The position numbers were made by a program, and so were the translations under genes. Positions 10,801-21,029 of a stretch of 64,000 bases of DNA are shown one piece after another (positions within the stretch are counted from its first letter, which is position 1; every line of letters begins with the position of its first letter). Under the pieces are notes generated by a model. That model did not search any database and had not been told where the DNA came from. It saw only the letters and a program-made list of their open reading frames with translations. Source of the DNA: Gigaspora rosea (lineage: Eukaryota > Glomeromycota > Glomeromycetes > Diversisporales > Gigasporaceae); NCBI GenBank assembly GCA_003550325.1, contig QKWP01000050.1, forward strand, positions 369,801 to 433,800, in the 5' to 3' direction.

Positions 10801-11686
10801 CTTTGGTACTTCTTGTAGTGTTTCTTTTGCTCTTCGGCGTTTTGCTAGTGAATTAATTGTCTTTGGTACTTCTGGTCCTTCAGCGTTTCTGGTTAATTGT
10901 CTTGTGGCATTTCTTTTGCTATTCATCGTTTTGCTAGTGAATTGTCTTTGGTACTTCTTCTGGTCCTTTGGCGTTTCTGGTGAATTGTCTTGTAGTGTTT
11001 CTTTTGCTCTTTGGTGTTTTGCTGGCGAATTGTCTTTAGTACTTCTTCTGGTTCTTCGGCGGTTTACCAGAGAATTGTCTTGTGGTATTTCTTTTGTTCT
11101 TCAGCGTTTTGCTAGTGAATTGTCTTTGGTACTTCTTTTGTTCTTTAGCGTTTTTCTGGTGAATTGTTTTGTAGTGTTTCTTTTGCTCTTCGGCATTTCT
11201 GGTAAATTGTTTTTGGTATTTCTGGTTCTTCGGTGTTTCTGGTGAATTGTCTTGTGGTGTTTCTTTTGTTCTTCAGCATTTTGCTGGCGAATTGTCTTTG
11301 GTACTTTTTTTGGTCTTTCGACATTTAGGAAAATTGTTATATAGTATTTTTTCTGGGCTTTAATTGTCTTGTGGTACTTCTTTTGGTTTACAATACAATT
11401 CTCCACCAAAATGCCGAAGTTTTTTGGTAATTTTTTTTGCCGGGTTTGATGTTGGTTTTGAAAGTAGTTTTTAGTAGCTTTTTTAGTAGTTTTTTTAGTA
11501 GTTTTTTTAATAAATTTGTACAATTTTTTTATTTTTTATATAAAATTTTAAATTTAGAAATTTTATTATTTTTATATTATTGAATTTAATTGGTTAATTG
11601 TATTAGATCGGCTTTTTAAATCAGACTTCAAAATAAAAAATATAAAATACACGTAATTAATTTTGATTGGTTGGCGACGGGTCGCC
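7888..11686. mobile_element. Possible giant foldback element: satellite flanked by palindromic inverted ends
   Basis: The left edge reads GGCGACCTGTCGC (7888-7900) and shortly after CCAATCA. The right edge, reverse-complemented, reads GGCGACCCGTCGC followed by CCAATCA (11664-11686). Each end motif is itself close to a palindrome (GGCGAC..GTCGCC). The 3.8 kb between is almost all tandem satellite. No convincing target-site duplication was found, so mobility is inferred from the inverted ends only. Confidence 0.45.
8109..11335. repeat. Hierarchical satellite: about 45-bp monomers in 310-330 bp higher-order units
   Basis: The basic monomer starts GTGAATTGTCTTTGGTACTT and is about 43-48 bp. Two main variants alternate (TTTGGTACTTCTTCTGGTCC and TTGTGGTATTTCTTTTGTTC). 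From 8352 to 9931 a spacer with GGTAGTTTTATACTACC plus poly-T and AGAATTT recurs at about 8352, 8683, 8998, 9308, 9615 and 9931, giving five higher-order periods of 331, 315, 310, 307 and 316 bp. After 9980 the spacer disappears and only monomers continue. Because 45 is divisible by three, long open frames appear on both strands. They are by-products of the array, not genes. Confidence 0.85.
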
Positions 11687-11689
11687 ATA

Positions 11690-13220
11690 AAATAATGCCC
11701 TTTACATTATATTAATATCAACGGTATTAATAACATTATATGTAATAATGATATTATTAATAAATGTAAACACAATCAGCTTATTATTTGATTGATTGAT
11801 AAAAATTCTCTATATCCAATCACATACTATCACAAAAAAGTAATCGGTTAAGGGATGGGGTAATCGGTTAGATACAAATCCTTATATGTAATTTTTAAAT
11901 TTGGGTACCTTTTAGTAACGTACATGTTAATTGACAGTCTAATATTTAATAAAACATTAATTATTTAAGGGATCATTGGTCAAATTTTATAAGTTTTAGT
12001 GACCAAAAAAAAGGTCCAACTAAAAAAATTAGCCCAGATGAATTTTCTATTTCAAAATTTATACAGTGTGGCTTTCGATCTAAAATATTTATTTGATTTC
12101 ATATTTCAAATATCAGATGATCATTTAAAGTATACTACACCACATTTCATATGACATCCGATTATGCATAGTTGATCATAGGGTTCTGCAATTTGATTTG
12201 ATCTTCAAATATTTGAATCAAATATTTGATCAAATTCAAATTCAAATTTGACTATATTTGATTTGATAAAATTCAAATATAGCCAAATTTGATTTGATTT
12301 GACAAATATTTGATTTTATTTGAAAATTACTATTAAAAATTCAAATTCAAATCAAATTCAAATTCAAATATTTGAATTAAATCAAATTCAAATTAGGGTC
12401 AATTTAATTTGATCAAATTCAAATTGATCCAATATTTGATTTGATTTGAATTTGAGGAACTCTAGTTGATCATGTATAATCGATCATTCATGCTCTCATT
12501 CTATGGGGCTTAGAATGCTTTAGAAATCATACCATATATCACATGATATGATAAAATCGTATAAGGTAGAATAACATAACTTATGATTCTAGTTTCGAAA
12601 TTTCTATAGTATTCATAAAGTAATGTATTATGTTAGCTCTGCAATTCTTATAATATTTGTAAAGTATAAAAAGAAGGATGTTTTAGCTCTTCTGTAGAAA
12701 TCTTCAGATTATCTTATAATAAAGTTCACTATAAAATTTTAATAAATCAGATTATATTTCTAAATAAGTTACTTTTATTACTAAATCGGGTTAAATCACC
12801 AAGTCACGCCTCTGGCGAGCTGGTTTTTTTATCTTTTGCATCATAACTATAAAGTTTGTTCTTTTTGCCCTATAACACTATATAAGAATACTGTATAGGA
12901 CTGTATGCCCGTATCAATTGGACTATAAATGGCTCAGGTTTGCAGCAGTTTACTAGTCAAATCAGCATAGGATTTGGTACGGTTAATAAATATAAATTCA
13001 TATACCACCACAATAACAATGTAGATTAATTATTAAAACATAAAGTTATATAAGCAATTAATGTAAGATGAACAAGCTAACTGCATGTGAAGCAAAATTT
13101 TGTAAGGAATTTTTTTTGTTAAGACACACAGGGAAGCTTCATTAAAAAAATTATGAGATATTCTCTTTTTTTAAAAAATAATCCTTTACTATCTTTTGCT
13201 CTCCATGAAACAAGCCAACA
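11690..13220. other. Non-genic spacer with low-complexity block
   Basis: No gene is visible. The part at 12190-12470 is a separate simple repeat. A CGCCTCTGGCG motif near 12808 resembles the 3' stem motif of the SINE at 15703-16384, but without a poly(A) tail or duplication I do not call an element. Confidence 0.4.
12190..12470. repeat. Low-complexity AAATTTGATTTG / CAAATTCAAAT repeat
   Basis: The block is composed almost only of ATTTGA, CAAATT and TTCAAATA words on both strands, with internal palindromes such as CAAATATTTG. It is non-coding. Confidence 0.8.
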
Positions 13221-13231
13221 CATGTGTAATG

Positions 13232-14788
13232 CAGTGATGGCACATTGTCATTTAAAAATAAATGACACCTTGTCATATGTCAAGTCATTTTTGTCATAAA
13301 AAAATCATTTATTTTTTTAGGACTATATTTGTCATTTATAGTTTATATAATAATTATTAATAATCACATTGATATTTGCATTGATCGTTTTCATTGATAT
13401 TTATAAAGATAATTCTTTATTGTTCATGCTTTATTGTTTTTTAATTCTATATTCGAATCGATCTTTATTGCTTTGTATTATATATTTTTTTCTTTCAATA
13501 CTTTATTGATTCGCATTTATGGCTTTGTGACTTGTGAAATTCGTTATAATGAATTTTAAATATGCTAAAAAATTCTGACTTCACTGTAACTTGAAAATTG
13601 GCATAACAGAAAAACTCAGATATAGGGATGTTTTGGTCCCAAAAGAACTGTTGTTCGGACCTGTTTTTTGAACTGGTCCAAATGGTTCTTGGTCCAGAAT
13701 TAAGACCGGTCCAAAGTCGGTCCATATAAATAAACGCAAATATAATCAAATAGAAGCAAGGGATCAATCGCGAATAATTATGAAAAGTACCTGTATTTAT
13801 TTTTCATTATAAGAACATTTGCCACTTGGTATATAAACCCGATCTTGATTTGTAGTAAGCTTTATTGTAAATACCGATTATATTAATATCCATCACGATT
13901 GTAAAAGAAACTTCATTGCGCATTATTGTTATAAACAATTATAGGAAGTATAGAAGTTTGAATAGTTGTTTTTATATAATACTGTAAAAATAAAATGCAT
14001 TAGAAATAATAAATAAAATGATATTGTGCTAATTATAAACGTAAAGTGTGTATGAATTTGAAGGTTTTTTTTTTACAAAATAAATTCGCCAAAGATTCCC
14101 CAGTACTATAGCAGTGCTAATCTACACATACGGTTCAGTGATATTAATTGCTTAAATTATTGTTGAAGGTGGCCCGGTATGGGTCTGGTCTGAACTGGAC
14201 TAGGTTATTGAACCAGTTCATGAGCCTTGGTCTTGTCTATGGTCTGCTGCCTGGACCGGTCTTTTGAACCAAGACCGAACCAAGATGGACCGTAACATCC
14301 CTACTCAGATACACTGCATTGGATGCGAAACATCAAGTAAGAGATTTATTTTTCTTTTTCTTTGCAAATAATGTCTAGGGGCATGGTGTGAGTAATGGCC
14401 AGAATTAAGCTTAATTCGATCAAAATTCGAAATTACACTTTTGGGATTATTTTGCATTTATAAGGAAAGCCAATTTATAAATGTTGAATAACTCCGATAT
14501 AGATAGTATCAAATTCAGCTGATTTGAAAATTAGTAAGGCACGTGATGCATTTTATGATTATTGGAAAACTTCGATAATTATTTTTTGGTTAAGTTTTTG
14601 ATAATAGCAATATTGTCATTTATTTGTCATTTTAATGTCATTTATAAAAATATTTTTTATGACTTGTCATTTTGCCATGGTTTTGTATAAATTTTTTTTA
14701 TGATAAATAACATTGTCATTTTAAAATGACATGTTATTTATAGTCATTTTTATAAAAATTTTTATGACTTTGTCATTTGCCATTACTG
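13232..14788. mobile_element. hAT element, 1557 bp, perfect 8-bp target duplication
   Basis: The left end is CAGTGATGGCA and the right end TGCCATTACTG, inverted with two mismatches. Both are flanked directly by GTGTAATG (13224-13231 and 14789-14796). Subterminal regions are dense in TGTCAT/ATGACA motifs, as expected for hAT transposase binding sites. No transposase ORF remains, so it is non-autonomous. A second hAT element sits inside it at 13623-14303. Confidence 0.85.
13623..14303. mobile_element. Nested hAT MITE, 681 bp, perfect 8-bp target duplication
   Basis: The left end TAGGGATGTT and the right end AACATCCCTA are exact inverted copies, flanked by CTCAGATA (13615-13622 and 14304-14311). 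Subterminal zones carry repeated GGTCC/GGACCGGT motifs. It inserted into the older hAT element at 13232-14788, which fixes their order of arrival. No transposase ORF is seen. Confidence 0.9.
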
Positions 14789-15174
14789 GTGTAATGTACA
14801 TATACATATCATCTGAACATGGCATTTCATATGACATAGTTTTACGCCACCTTTTGCTGTAAAGTCTGTGCCATTTTTACCTTGCTATTCCGTAAAAAGT
14901 TTCTGTACGTGCCACAAGGATTATAGTATGAATCCCTAAAAGTTAATTCCCTGCTAGCTTATTTTTCTGATGCTATATCCCTGACAGAATGTTTCACCTA
15001 TAGCACTTTTTGTTAATAGAATCTTTCATCGACATACTATATTTTTGATATTCTTTTTTCTTAACATCTCATATTTTCGACAAGACATTTATCTGACATA
15101 ACATATTTCTAATTTAACTTTTCTCTGACACTAAGTTTTATTGAATGCACGTTTCTGACAAAAATGATAAACCC

Positions 15175-15330
15175 AGTGATCATCACATCATATGAAATCA
15201 TGCAACTACATCATTTGTTTACTAGCACTATCAACTTGGTCTAAATTATACTATCACCTAACCCTAATCTAACCCTAACCCTAACTCTAATTTAGGCTGA
15301 GTTCTTAATCATGTGATGTGATGACCGCGA
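15175..15330. repeat. Small foldback with telomere-like core
   Basis: Arms TGATCATCACATCA (near 15178) and TGATGTGATGA (near 15313) are inverted. Between them, at 15247-15282, lie several CCCTAA-type units (CTAACCCTAATCTAACCC and so on). The core is an interstitial telomere-like sequence of about five imperfect units. Confidence 0.5.
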
Positions 15331-15702
15331 ATATATCACTTACCCAATAATTATATTTAAGTAGTAGATCGCAGATCAAGGGTATAAATTTTATAAGGTT
15401 GTATAGCAAAGATCAATTATAGTTAGTGTCTGATATGCTAATTTGATTTTATAATGAACTATATTATATTTATAAAACATAACCTGTAAAATCAGAAAGT
15501 TAAATAAGATTTTTTATTATATGAAATAACAACTTTACTCAGTAAGCAATGCATATTCAAGCTAAATTATTTTGAAATTGTTAATAATTCTGATTCCCAA
15601 CTATCTCAAATAGACCTTAATTCTTTTTTTATTATTTATTTTAACCAGGTATATAAGAATGTCAATTTTATTTGGCACCATAAGTTAAAACTAGATAAAT
15701 TT

Positions 15703-16384
15703 GTCCTGTGAGCTAATAGTGTAGTAGTTGCACTCCCAGGATATTAGTCGATTTAAACTCAAGGTTGCTGGTTCAAGTCCTACAAAAAACAGAGTTGCTA
15801 TATAAGATCATAGAGTGGATTACTTGAACTAGGATGCTAGGACCATGTTTGGATGGCACAGCTATATTGCTATTGTGTTTCCTGTTGTTGTATTCCCTGT
15901 CTAGAAGTAAAACTTTGTCAGTTCTAGTTAAATCCTCTAGTAGTAATTAGGTCAATCGGATCTTACCTAAAACGGAAGGATGCCTGTTCCAGGACGAATT
16001 GGACAGAACGTAGAGTAGTCTGCTCTAATAGGGTGGAATCCCTGCCTGCCTTGGGGACGAAAAAGTTCTGGAAAATTAAAATAGGTCAGGAGCTGAAGAT
16101 ACTGCTGGGTACTTCTGGTTGGGTCCGAAAAGATTTAATAAAAGTTCTGGTTAAATCCCCCAGTAGTAAATGGGTCAGTTAGTTGAAATCGGTTGGAACA
16201 ATAAAAATAAAAAAAGATGCCTTAGTACCAGTTAGCCACAGTAGAAATAGCAATAGATACATAATGTAGATTATTACAAAAATGTACAAATGTAGGGACC
16301 TTGCACAATAGGAAGGTCCCATTGAATAAGATATAATAAAATTACGCCTTCTGGCGTCCCTTCATTGAAAGGGTTGTAAAAAAA
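15703..16384 (+). mobile_element. tRNA-headed SINE with poly(A) tail and 16-bp target duplication
   Basis: The unit is flanked by AAAACTAGATAAATTT at 15687-15702 and 16385-16400 and ends in a poly(A) run. The head (15703-15780) resembles a tRNA, with an A-box-like GAGCTAATAGTGTAG and a clear B box GGTTCAAGTCC at 15770-15780. The body has an internal duplication: GTTCTAGTTAAATCC at 15921 and GTTCTGGTTAAATCC at 16144. The 3' part has a stem GGGACCTT/AAGGTCCC (16295-16320) and a CGCC-TTCT-GGCG stem just before the tail. The length of 682 bp is long for a SINE. It would rely on a LINE for mobility, and no LINE is visible here. Confidence 0.8.
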
Positions 16385-16599
16385 AAAACTAGATAAATTT
16401 TTATTCTGTTGTTTGAAAGCAATTTCATTTATATACTATACTGATGATATTGTTATAAACTAGTTTTGCCAAAGTTATCCCAAGCAAGATTGAGTTAGTT
16501 AAACATTGGTTAGATGTAGATTGTTGTTGCAGGACCAGTATATTCATTTATATAGAGTTGTCTGTATACTATTTGCTTATGAGTAGTTTATAATCAAAC

Positions 16600-16699
16600 T
16601 ATAGTTTTGCAAGTGCCAGGAACGGTGCCATTAAATATAGTGCCTGGCTACTCAGATACTATGTTTTAATAGTACCATGCCAGCTCTTGCAGAACCCTA
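16600..16699. mobile_element. Small foldback MITE, probable hAT type
   Basis: The whole 100 bp folds back: GTTTTGCAAGTGCCAGG on the left against CTTGCAGAACCCTA on the right, with the interior complementary through several mismatches. Flanks AATCAAAC (16592-16599) and GATCAAAT (16700-16707) agree at 6 of 8 bases, both differences being transitions, as for a decayed 8-bp duplication. Confidence 0.45.
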
Positions 16700-17094
16700 G
16701 ATCAAATTGTTGAACTGTAATCAGACCTTCCTAAATATAGCTTGTAGAGACCAACCTTTTAACAATATAGCAAGACTTTATTATAAGTGCTCTATATCGC
16801 AATGATAATATAATGATATAGTATATAATACTATAATTAAAAATAAAAATGCTTTGGAATTCTAGAATTAATATTTTTAATTACTAATCATTTAAAAGTT
16901 AATATTATTATCGGGTAATTTTTAAATTGAAAATAAAATTTTTTAAACAAAATATTTTTTTTTCAAAATAAGCTAATTCTGAAACCCTAGTTTTATTTAT
17001 ATTCGAATTTATATTTAGTCCTTTTATTAGATTATTTATAATAATGAATACAATTTGTTTGATTTTTAATACCATTTCTATTTTATTAGCAATA

Positions 17095-17255
17095 AGGGCA
17101 ATGACATTTATTAGGTAATATTTTAGGGGGTGGGGGTCAAGAAAAATCTTACCTTAGTTAAATTTGACTGGCCAAAATTCTATTTATAGATCTTACCTGG
17201 GGTGGGGGTAAGCCCCTATAGTAAATGGATATTAGGTAATAAATGTTAGTGCCCT
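17095..17255. mobile_element. 161-bp MITE with G-rich interior
   Basis: The ends AGGGCAATGACATTTATTA and TAATAAATGTTAGTGCCCT are inverted with two mismatches in 19. The interior contains GGGGGTGGGGGT and GGGGTGGGGGT. No clear target duplication was seen. Confidence 0.55.
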
Positions 17256-17331
17256 AACTAACTTCAAATATTTATTAGGTTTATTTTTGTTAGATTTTTT
17301 ATAGTAAATGAACTACTATTTACATATGTAG

Positions 17332-17430
17332 TTGAATATAAGCAGAATTTTACTGAGAAAGTATAACTGACAAGTCAGCTACTTACACAGCCAACATGTC
17401 AATTATAGCAAAATTCTGTTTATATTCAAC
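17332..17430. repeat. Foldback, 22-bp arms
   Basis: TTGAATATAAGCAGAATTTT and its inverted partner (AAAATTCTGTTTATATTCAA) enclose about 55 bases. Immediately downstream a second pair, TTGCTAATTCTAT near 17433 and ATAGAATTAGCAA near 17515, makes an adjacent foldback. Confidence 0.6.
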
Positions 17431-18014
17431 AATTGCTAATTCTATTTTAACAACAAGTACTTATTCATTTCGATTTCAATTCTGGTGGTTTTTTTTATTC
17501 TATCTGCTCTATATAGAATTAGCAAATGAACTATTTAGATATTAAAAACAAATACAGTATTTTTGAAATTATCAATTCAATAAAATATAGTACAAGAAAT
17601 CAAAAATTTATATCTCTACGTAGAAATAGTATGTCAAGAGTAAAATGCACTTATTAATAACTATTCACATATATATTCTAAAACTAAACAAGTCACTATT
17701 AAGATACAGTAAATTAACTTAAATTCAAGGTTTTTTTTACTTCTACATCATATAATATGTATATACATGCACTATTTAACTAGGCTACTAAAGATTGCGT
17801 ATATAGATAAAAAAAAACTTCTATAAATAGTTTGTAATAAAGATTTAAGCTATTTGCTTATATACTAGGATTACGTTGTGTATTTTTTAGTATTTGTTAT
17901 TTGTAATGAAAAAATGTTTCCCATTTTAGCTAAAGGTCTTACTCGTTCAAAAAATAAGTTTTCAAATATTCATTTGGTCAATTGTTTTAATATTCGAATA
18001 TTCATTTAAAATTT

Positions 18015-18424
18015 TGAAAATATTCAATAAATATTCATTGAATATTCATTGAATATTAAATATATAGTATTAAATATTAAAAAAAATTCAATATTTATAT
18101 ATAAAATAAATAATTTTAACAAAAATCTTTTAAAGAGATTTGTTGTTTTAATTCAAAGCCACAATTTTGTTAAAGTAGATATTTACTTAATTTATAATTA
18201 TAAAAGTTATAATATTTTAAAAATATTCAATAAATATTCATTGAATATTTATTGAATATTAAATATATAGTATTAAATATTAAAAAAAATTCAATATTTA
18301 TATATAAAATAAATAATTTTAACAAAAATTTTTTAAAGAGATTTGTTGTTTTAATTCAAAGCCACAATTTTGTTAAAGTAGATATTTACTTAATTTATAA
18401 TTATAAAAGTTATAATATTTTAAA
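18015..18424. repeat. Recent tandem duplication, 203-bp unit
   Basis: The sequence from 18015 repeats from 18218 with an offset of 203 bases and only one or two differences over the unit (CTTTTAAAG against TTTTTAAAG). Open frames in it (MNIKYIVLNIKKNSIFIYKI in both copies) come from AT-rich sequence and carry no recognisable protein signal. Confidence 0.85.
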
Positions 18425-18590
18425 GTTTATATATATTCAAGAAATTTGGTATTTAATAAATAAAAAATTAGTTATATATATTTTTTTAACTAATTAGAAT
18501 TTATTATACAAAAATTAGCCAATTATATTTGGTTATTAATATCAAAATTTGCTACTTTTAATATATATATATATTCAATGAATATTTAAT

Positions 18591-18868
18591 TTTTTTTTTT
18601 TTTGTGGCATAAAGCCTAATGACGTTCTACTTAGGCCGTCGGGTTTTATTGAATATTTTTGATATTTTTTTACATTAACGAGTATACAACTAGCCACACG
18701 TGCACTTTTGGTGCCTAATTTAAGTAGTCCACCCTAGGGTTCTACACTAGTTGCCATACCTGCAGACCAACTATGGGACCTGCCTATTTAAACTACTCTG
18801 ATCAATGCTTCACCTATCAATATTTACCCATTACCTAACATAGTTAAGTTCCAGGGGTTATTCTCAAA
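18591..18868 (-). mobile_element. Poly(A)-tailed retro-insertion (SINE-like), 16-bp target duplication
   Basis: A poly(T) run at 18591 is the tail read on the opposite strand. TCAATGAATATTTAAT flanks the insert at 18575-18590 and 18869-18884. On the minus strand, a stem GCCTAA/TTAGGC precedes the tail. I see no clear RNA polymerase III A/B boxes, so the source RNA is unknown. Its size and structure fit a non-autonomous element mobilised by a LINE. Confidence 0.75.
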
Positions 18869-19349
18869 TCAATGAATATTTAATGAATATATTCAGTGAA
18901 ATTTTTAAATATTCAAATATTCATTTGGTGAAAATTTTATGTATTCAAATATTCAAAGATTTAGTGAATATTTGAATAAAACATTCTTCAGATTAGACCT
19001 CTAATTCTAGCTATTAAGAAAATTTATTATTAAATGCCTGTCTAATTTACTATAAAATGTCAATCATTTTATATTCTTTATCTGTGATTTACTACTTTAA
19101 CGAAATTTCTAATCAGGAGAGATCTTGTCAAAAAAAGATGTCAGAAACATGTCATGTCAGAAAAAAATATTCTTTCTGAATATCAGTAAAATATCTTTTC
19201 GAAAATATGTCCTATTAAGGAAAGGGGAGGTTGAAAATATGGTATATTAAGGAAAGATTCTGTTAACAAAAAATACTATAGGTAAAACATTCTGTCAGAG
19301 ATATAGTGTCAGAAAAATAAGCTAGCAAGGAACTAACTTTTAGGAAATC

Positions 19350-20190
19350 AAGCAACAATTGCCACAAGATCTATGCTATTTTGAGCATTCTCAGCACTAA
19401 CCTGAACTACAACCCATACTATTTTCTTATAGGGGTTTTAGCAAATTATTTTATTTAAACCATTAAATAACATCACATGCTTATTAGCAGTAATGCAAAT
19501 TGGATCTGTACAGTAGGCGCAATGTACATCCTCCCTATAAAAAAAGTGGTTTAGGAAGTGTTACAGTTTGCACAAAGATGTTTGTAATGGCACATGTACT
19601 GTGACATGTATATGTACTTTACATGAAATAGCACATATTTAGTATTAGCGCGTACTAGGAACGTAAGTGTATGGTTTTACTAGTATCTAAATTGAAGCCA
19701 AAATCTTAAAGCTAATTGGTATAAATTTTTTTATAATTATTACCTGCTTTATATAACAAAAAATTTCTAATTCTAGAGGGAGGTTAAAGCGAAGTAAAAT
19801 TTAGTTAGGAGGTTAATATATTATATATCAAGAATATGATAGTTTATGCAGCATGTAGATTATGTATTAACTTCTATAACCCAACCCAACAATTTCATAT
19901 ATAAAACTTATTGTAAATTTCAAAAATTCGTTCTTCTTTAGTAAATGATAATCTGATGACCTATGAGAAAAGTGGTCGGGGTGTTGGTACATATTGGTAT
20001 GGAGTTGTCTGAATGGGCATGTATCATGTGGCATATAAAGGCATGAAATATGAACTAAAACATAAGAGAATAGTATATATATTACGTTTTACAGTTTTGG
20101 CATGCGCATTGAGTATCACATATAGGCTTATTAGTTGAAAATACACATATTAAATAGCATATGCATCTTGTATAGCCAATATAATCGCAG
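19350..20190. other. Non-genic stretch
   Basis: No gene, splice-linked exons or bounded element was found. A segment at about 20100-20190 resembles 21720-21810 (shared words TTAGTTG, ATACACATATT and ATGGCCAAT-like), so it is part of a dispersed repeat. Confidence 0.35.
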
Positions 20191-20194
20191 AATC

Positions 20195-20643
20195 AGGTGT
20201 AATGTGAAAATTCAAAACAAATAACTTTTTTTAAAAAAATCGTCTATATCTTAAAATCTCATTTATGAAAAAGCTCTTTAATTTCTAACAAAAAAACTTC
20301 TTGCAAAATTTTGCTATAGGTATATTTGTTACCACCTCTTCATAATTATATCATACTCTAACTAAATTGAATTCACTCTTGTTTATAACTTATAAGAAAT
20401 ATATGCACGTGAACTTATATGTGCCTCGACCTGTGCCAAAACCCATGAAATTTGGCTTAGTAAAGTATTGCAAAACCTGGTCCATTTACAATTCAAAATG
20501 TCCAAGCAGATAGTCCAATTCAGATTATTTAGCTGTGCCAATACAGAATTCACATGTGCAAACCCAGTTCTCTGGCTGTTCTACAGATCACTGTGCTTTT
20601 TATAGAAACACGTGCATATCTGAATGTATTTTTTTATAGGGAT
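20195..20643. repeat. Dispersed repeat, decayed copy
   Basis: This copy aligns end to end with 46234-46645: both start AGGTGTAA(T/C)GTGAAAATTC, share TATATGCACGTGAACTTA and GGCTTAGTAAAGT, and end in TTTTTTTATAGGG. It is the CpG-poor partner: most CG dinucleotides of the other copy are TG or CA here. A short third piece lies at about 24341-24385. Confidence 0.8.
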
Positions 20644-20834
20644 GTTATTTGTAATACTTTATTATTACAATCAATGGCTTGCTATTTAAAGTAAAATCAG
20701 TTTTAAATTTTATCCAACTTTTATTAAAAAATGATTCATAATACCAGTACTATTGCATAAAATATAAGAGAGATAGTTTCGTTCAATTTTTTGATGCACT
20801 CATTGATTTTTGAAAAATCCTTTTTGGTTGGAAT

Positions 20835-21023
20835 TAGAGTTAATACCTTTATCCAGATATATTTTTTATATCCGGATTTATCCGGTTTTAACATAAAATA
20901 TATCTAGATTTAAATTTGAATCCAGATTTATTTATATTCAGATATAAAAACACTATGTTACATTATACCACATGACATAGTATATATCCGAATATATATA
21001 TCTGGATAGAGGTATTAACTCTA
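20835..21023. mobile_element. hAT MITE, 189 bp, perfect 8-bp target duplication
   Basis: The ends TAGAGTTAATACC and GGTATTAACTCTA are exact inverted copies and extend inward as TTTATCCAGATATAT / ATATATCTGGATAGA. They are flanked by GTTGGAAT at 20827-20834 and 21024-21031. The interior has repeated TATCCGGAT words. It is non-coding. Confidence 0.9.
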
Positions 21024-21029
21024 GTTGGA

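Larger units (their letters stand above)
14933..19345. mobile_element. 4.4-kb element with about 230-bp terminal inverted repeats
   Basis: The first 230 bases (CCTAAAAGTTAATTCCCTGC...) match the reverse complement of 19115-19345 (...CTTTTAGG) at high identity, including GCTAGCTTATTTTTCTGA and GACAGAATGTTT. No transposase is visible, and no target duplication could be confirmed. The interior holds at least two poly(A) retro-insertions, three small foldbacks and a tandem duplication, so much of its length is later insertions. Confidence 0.6.

Noticed and set aside
8125-11523. Many 60-149 codon open frames on both strands
   Set aside because: They arise because the satellite monomer is about 45 bp, so all frames stay open together. 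Products are repetitive (VNCLWYFFWSF or KKYHKTIHQ types), occur on both strands and drift with the array.
12600-12840. Solo LTR suggested by TATAAAAAG and a CGCCTCTGGCG motif
   Set aside because: No TG...CA boundaries with flanking duplication could be found.
13495-13767. 90-aa minus-strand ORF
   Set aside because: It spans the left end of the nested hAT element, and its sequence is generated by the GGTCC/GGACC subterminal repeats.
15703-15780. Functional tRNA gene
   Set aside because: The B box is good, but the acceptor stem and a foldable cloverleaf cannot be completed, and the segment is the head of a poly(A)-tailed element with target duplications.
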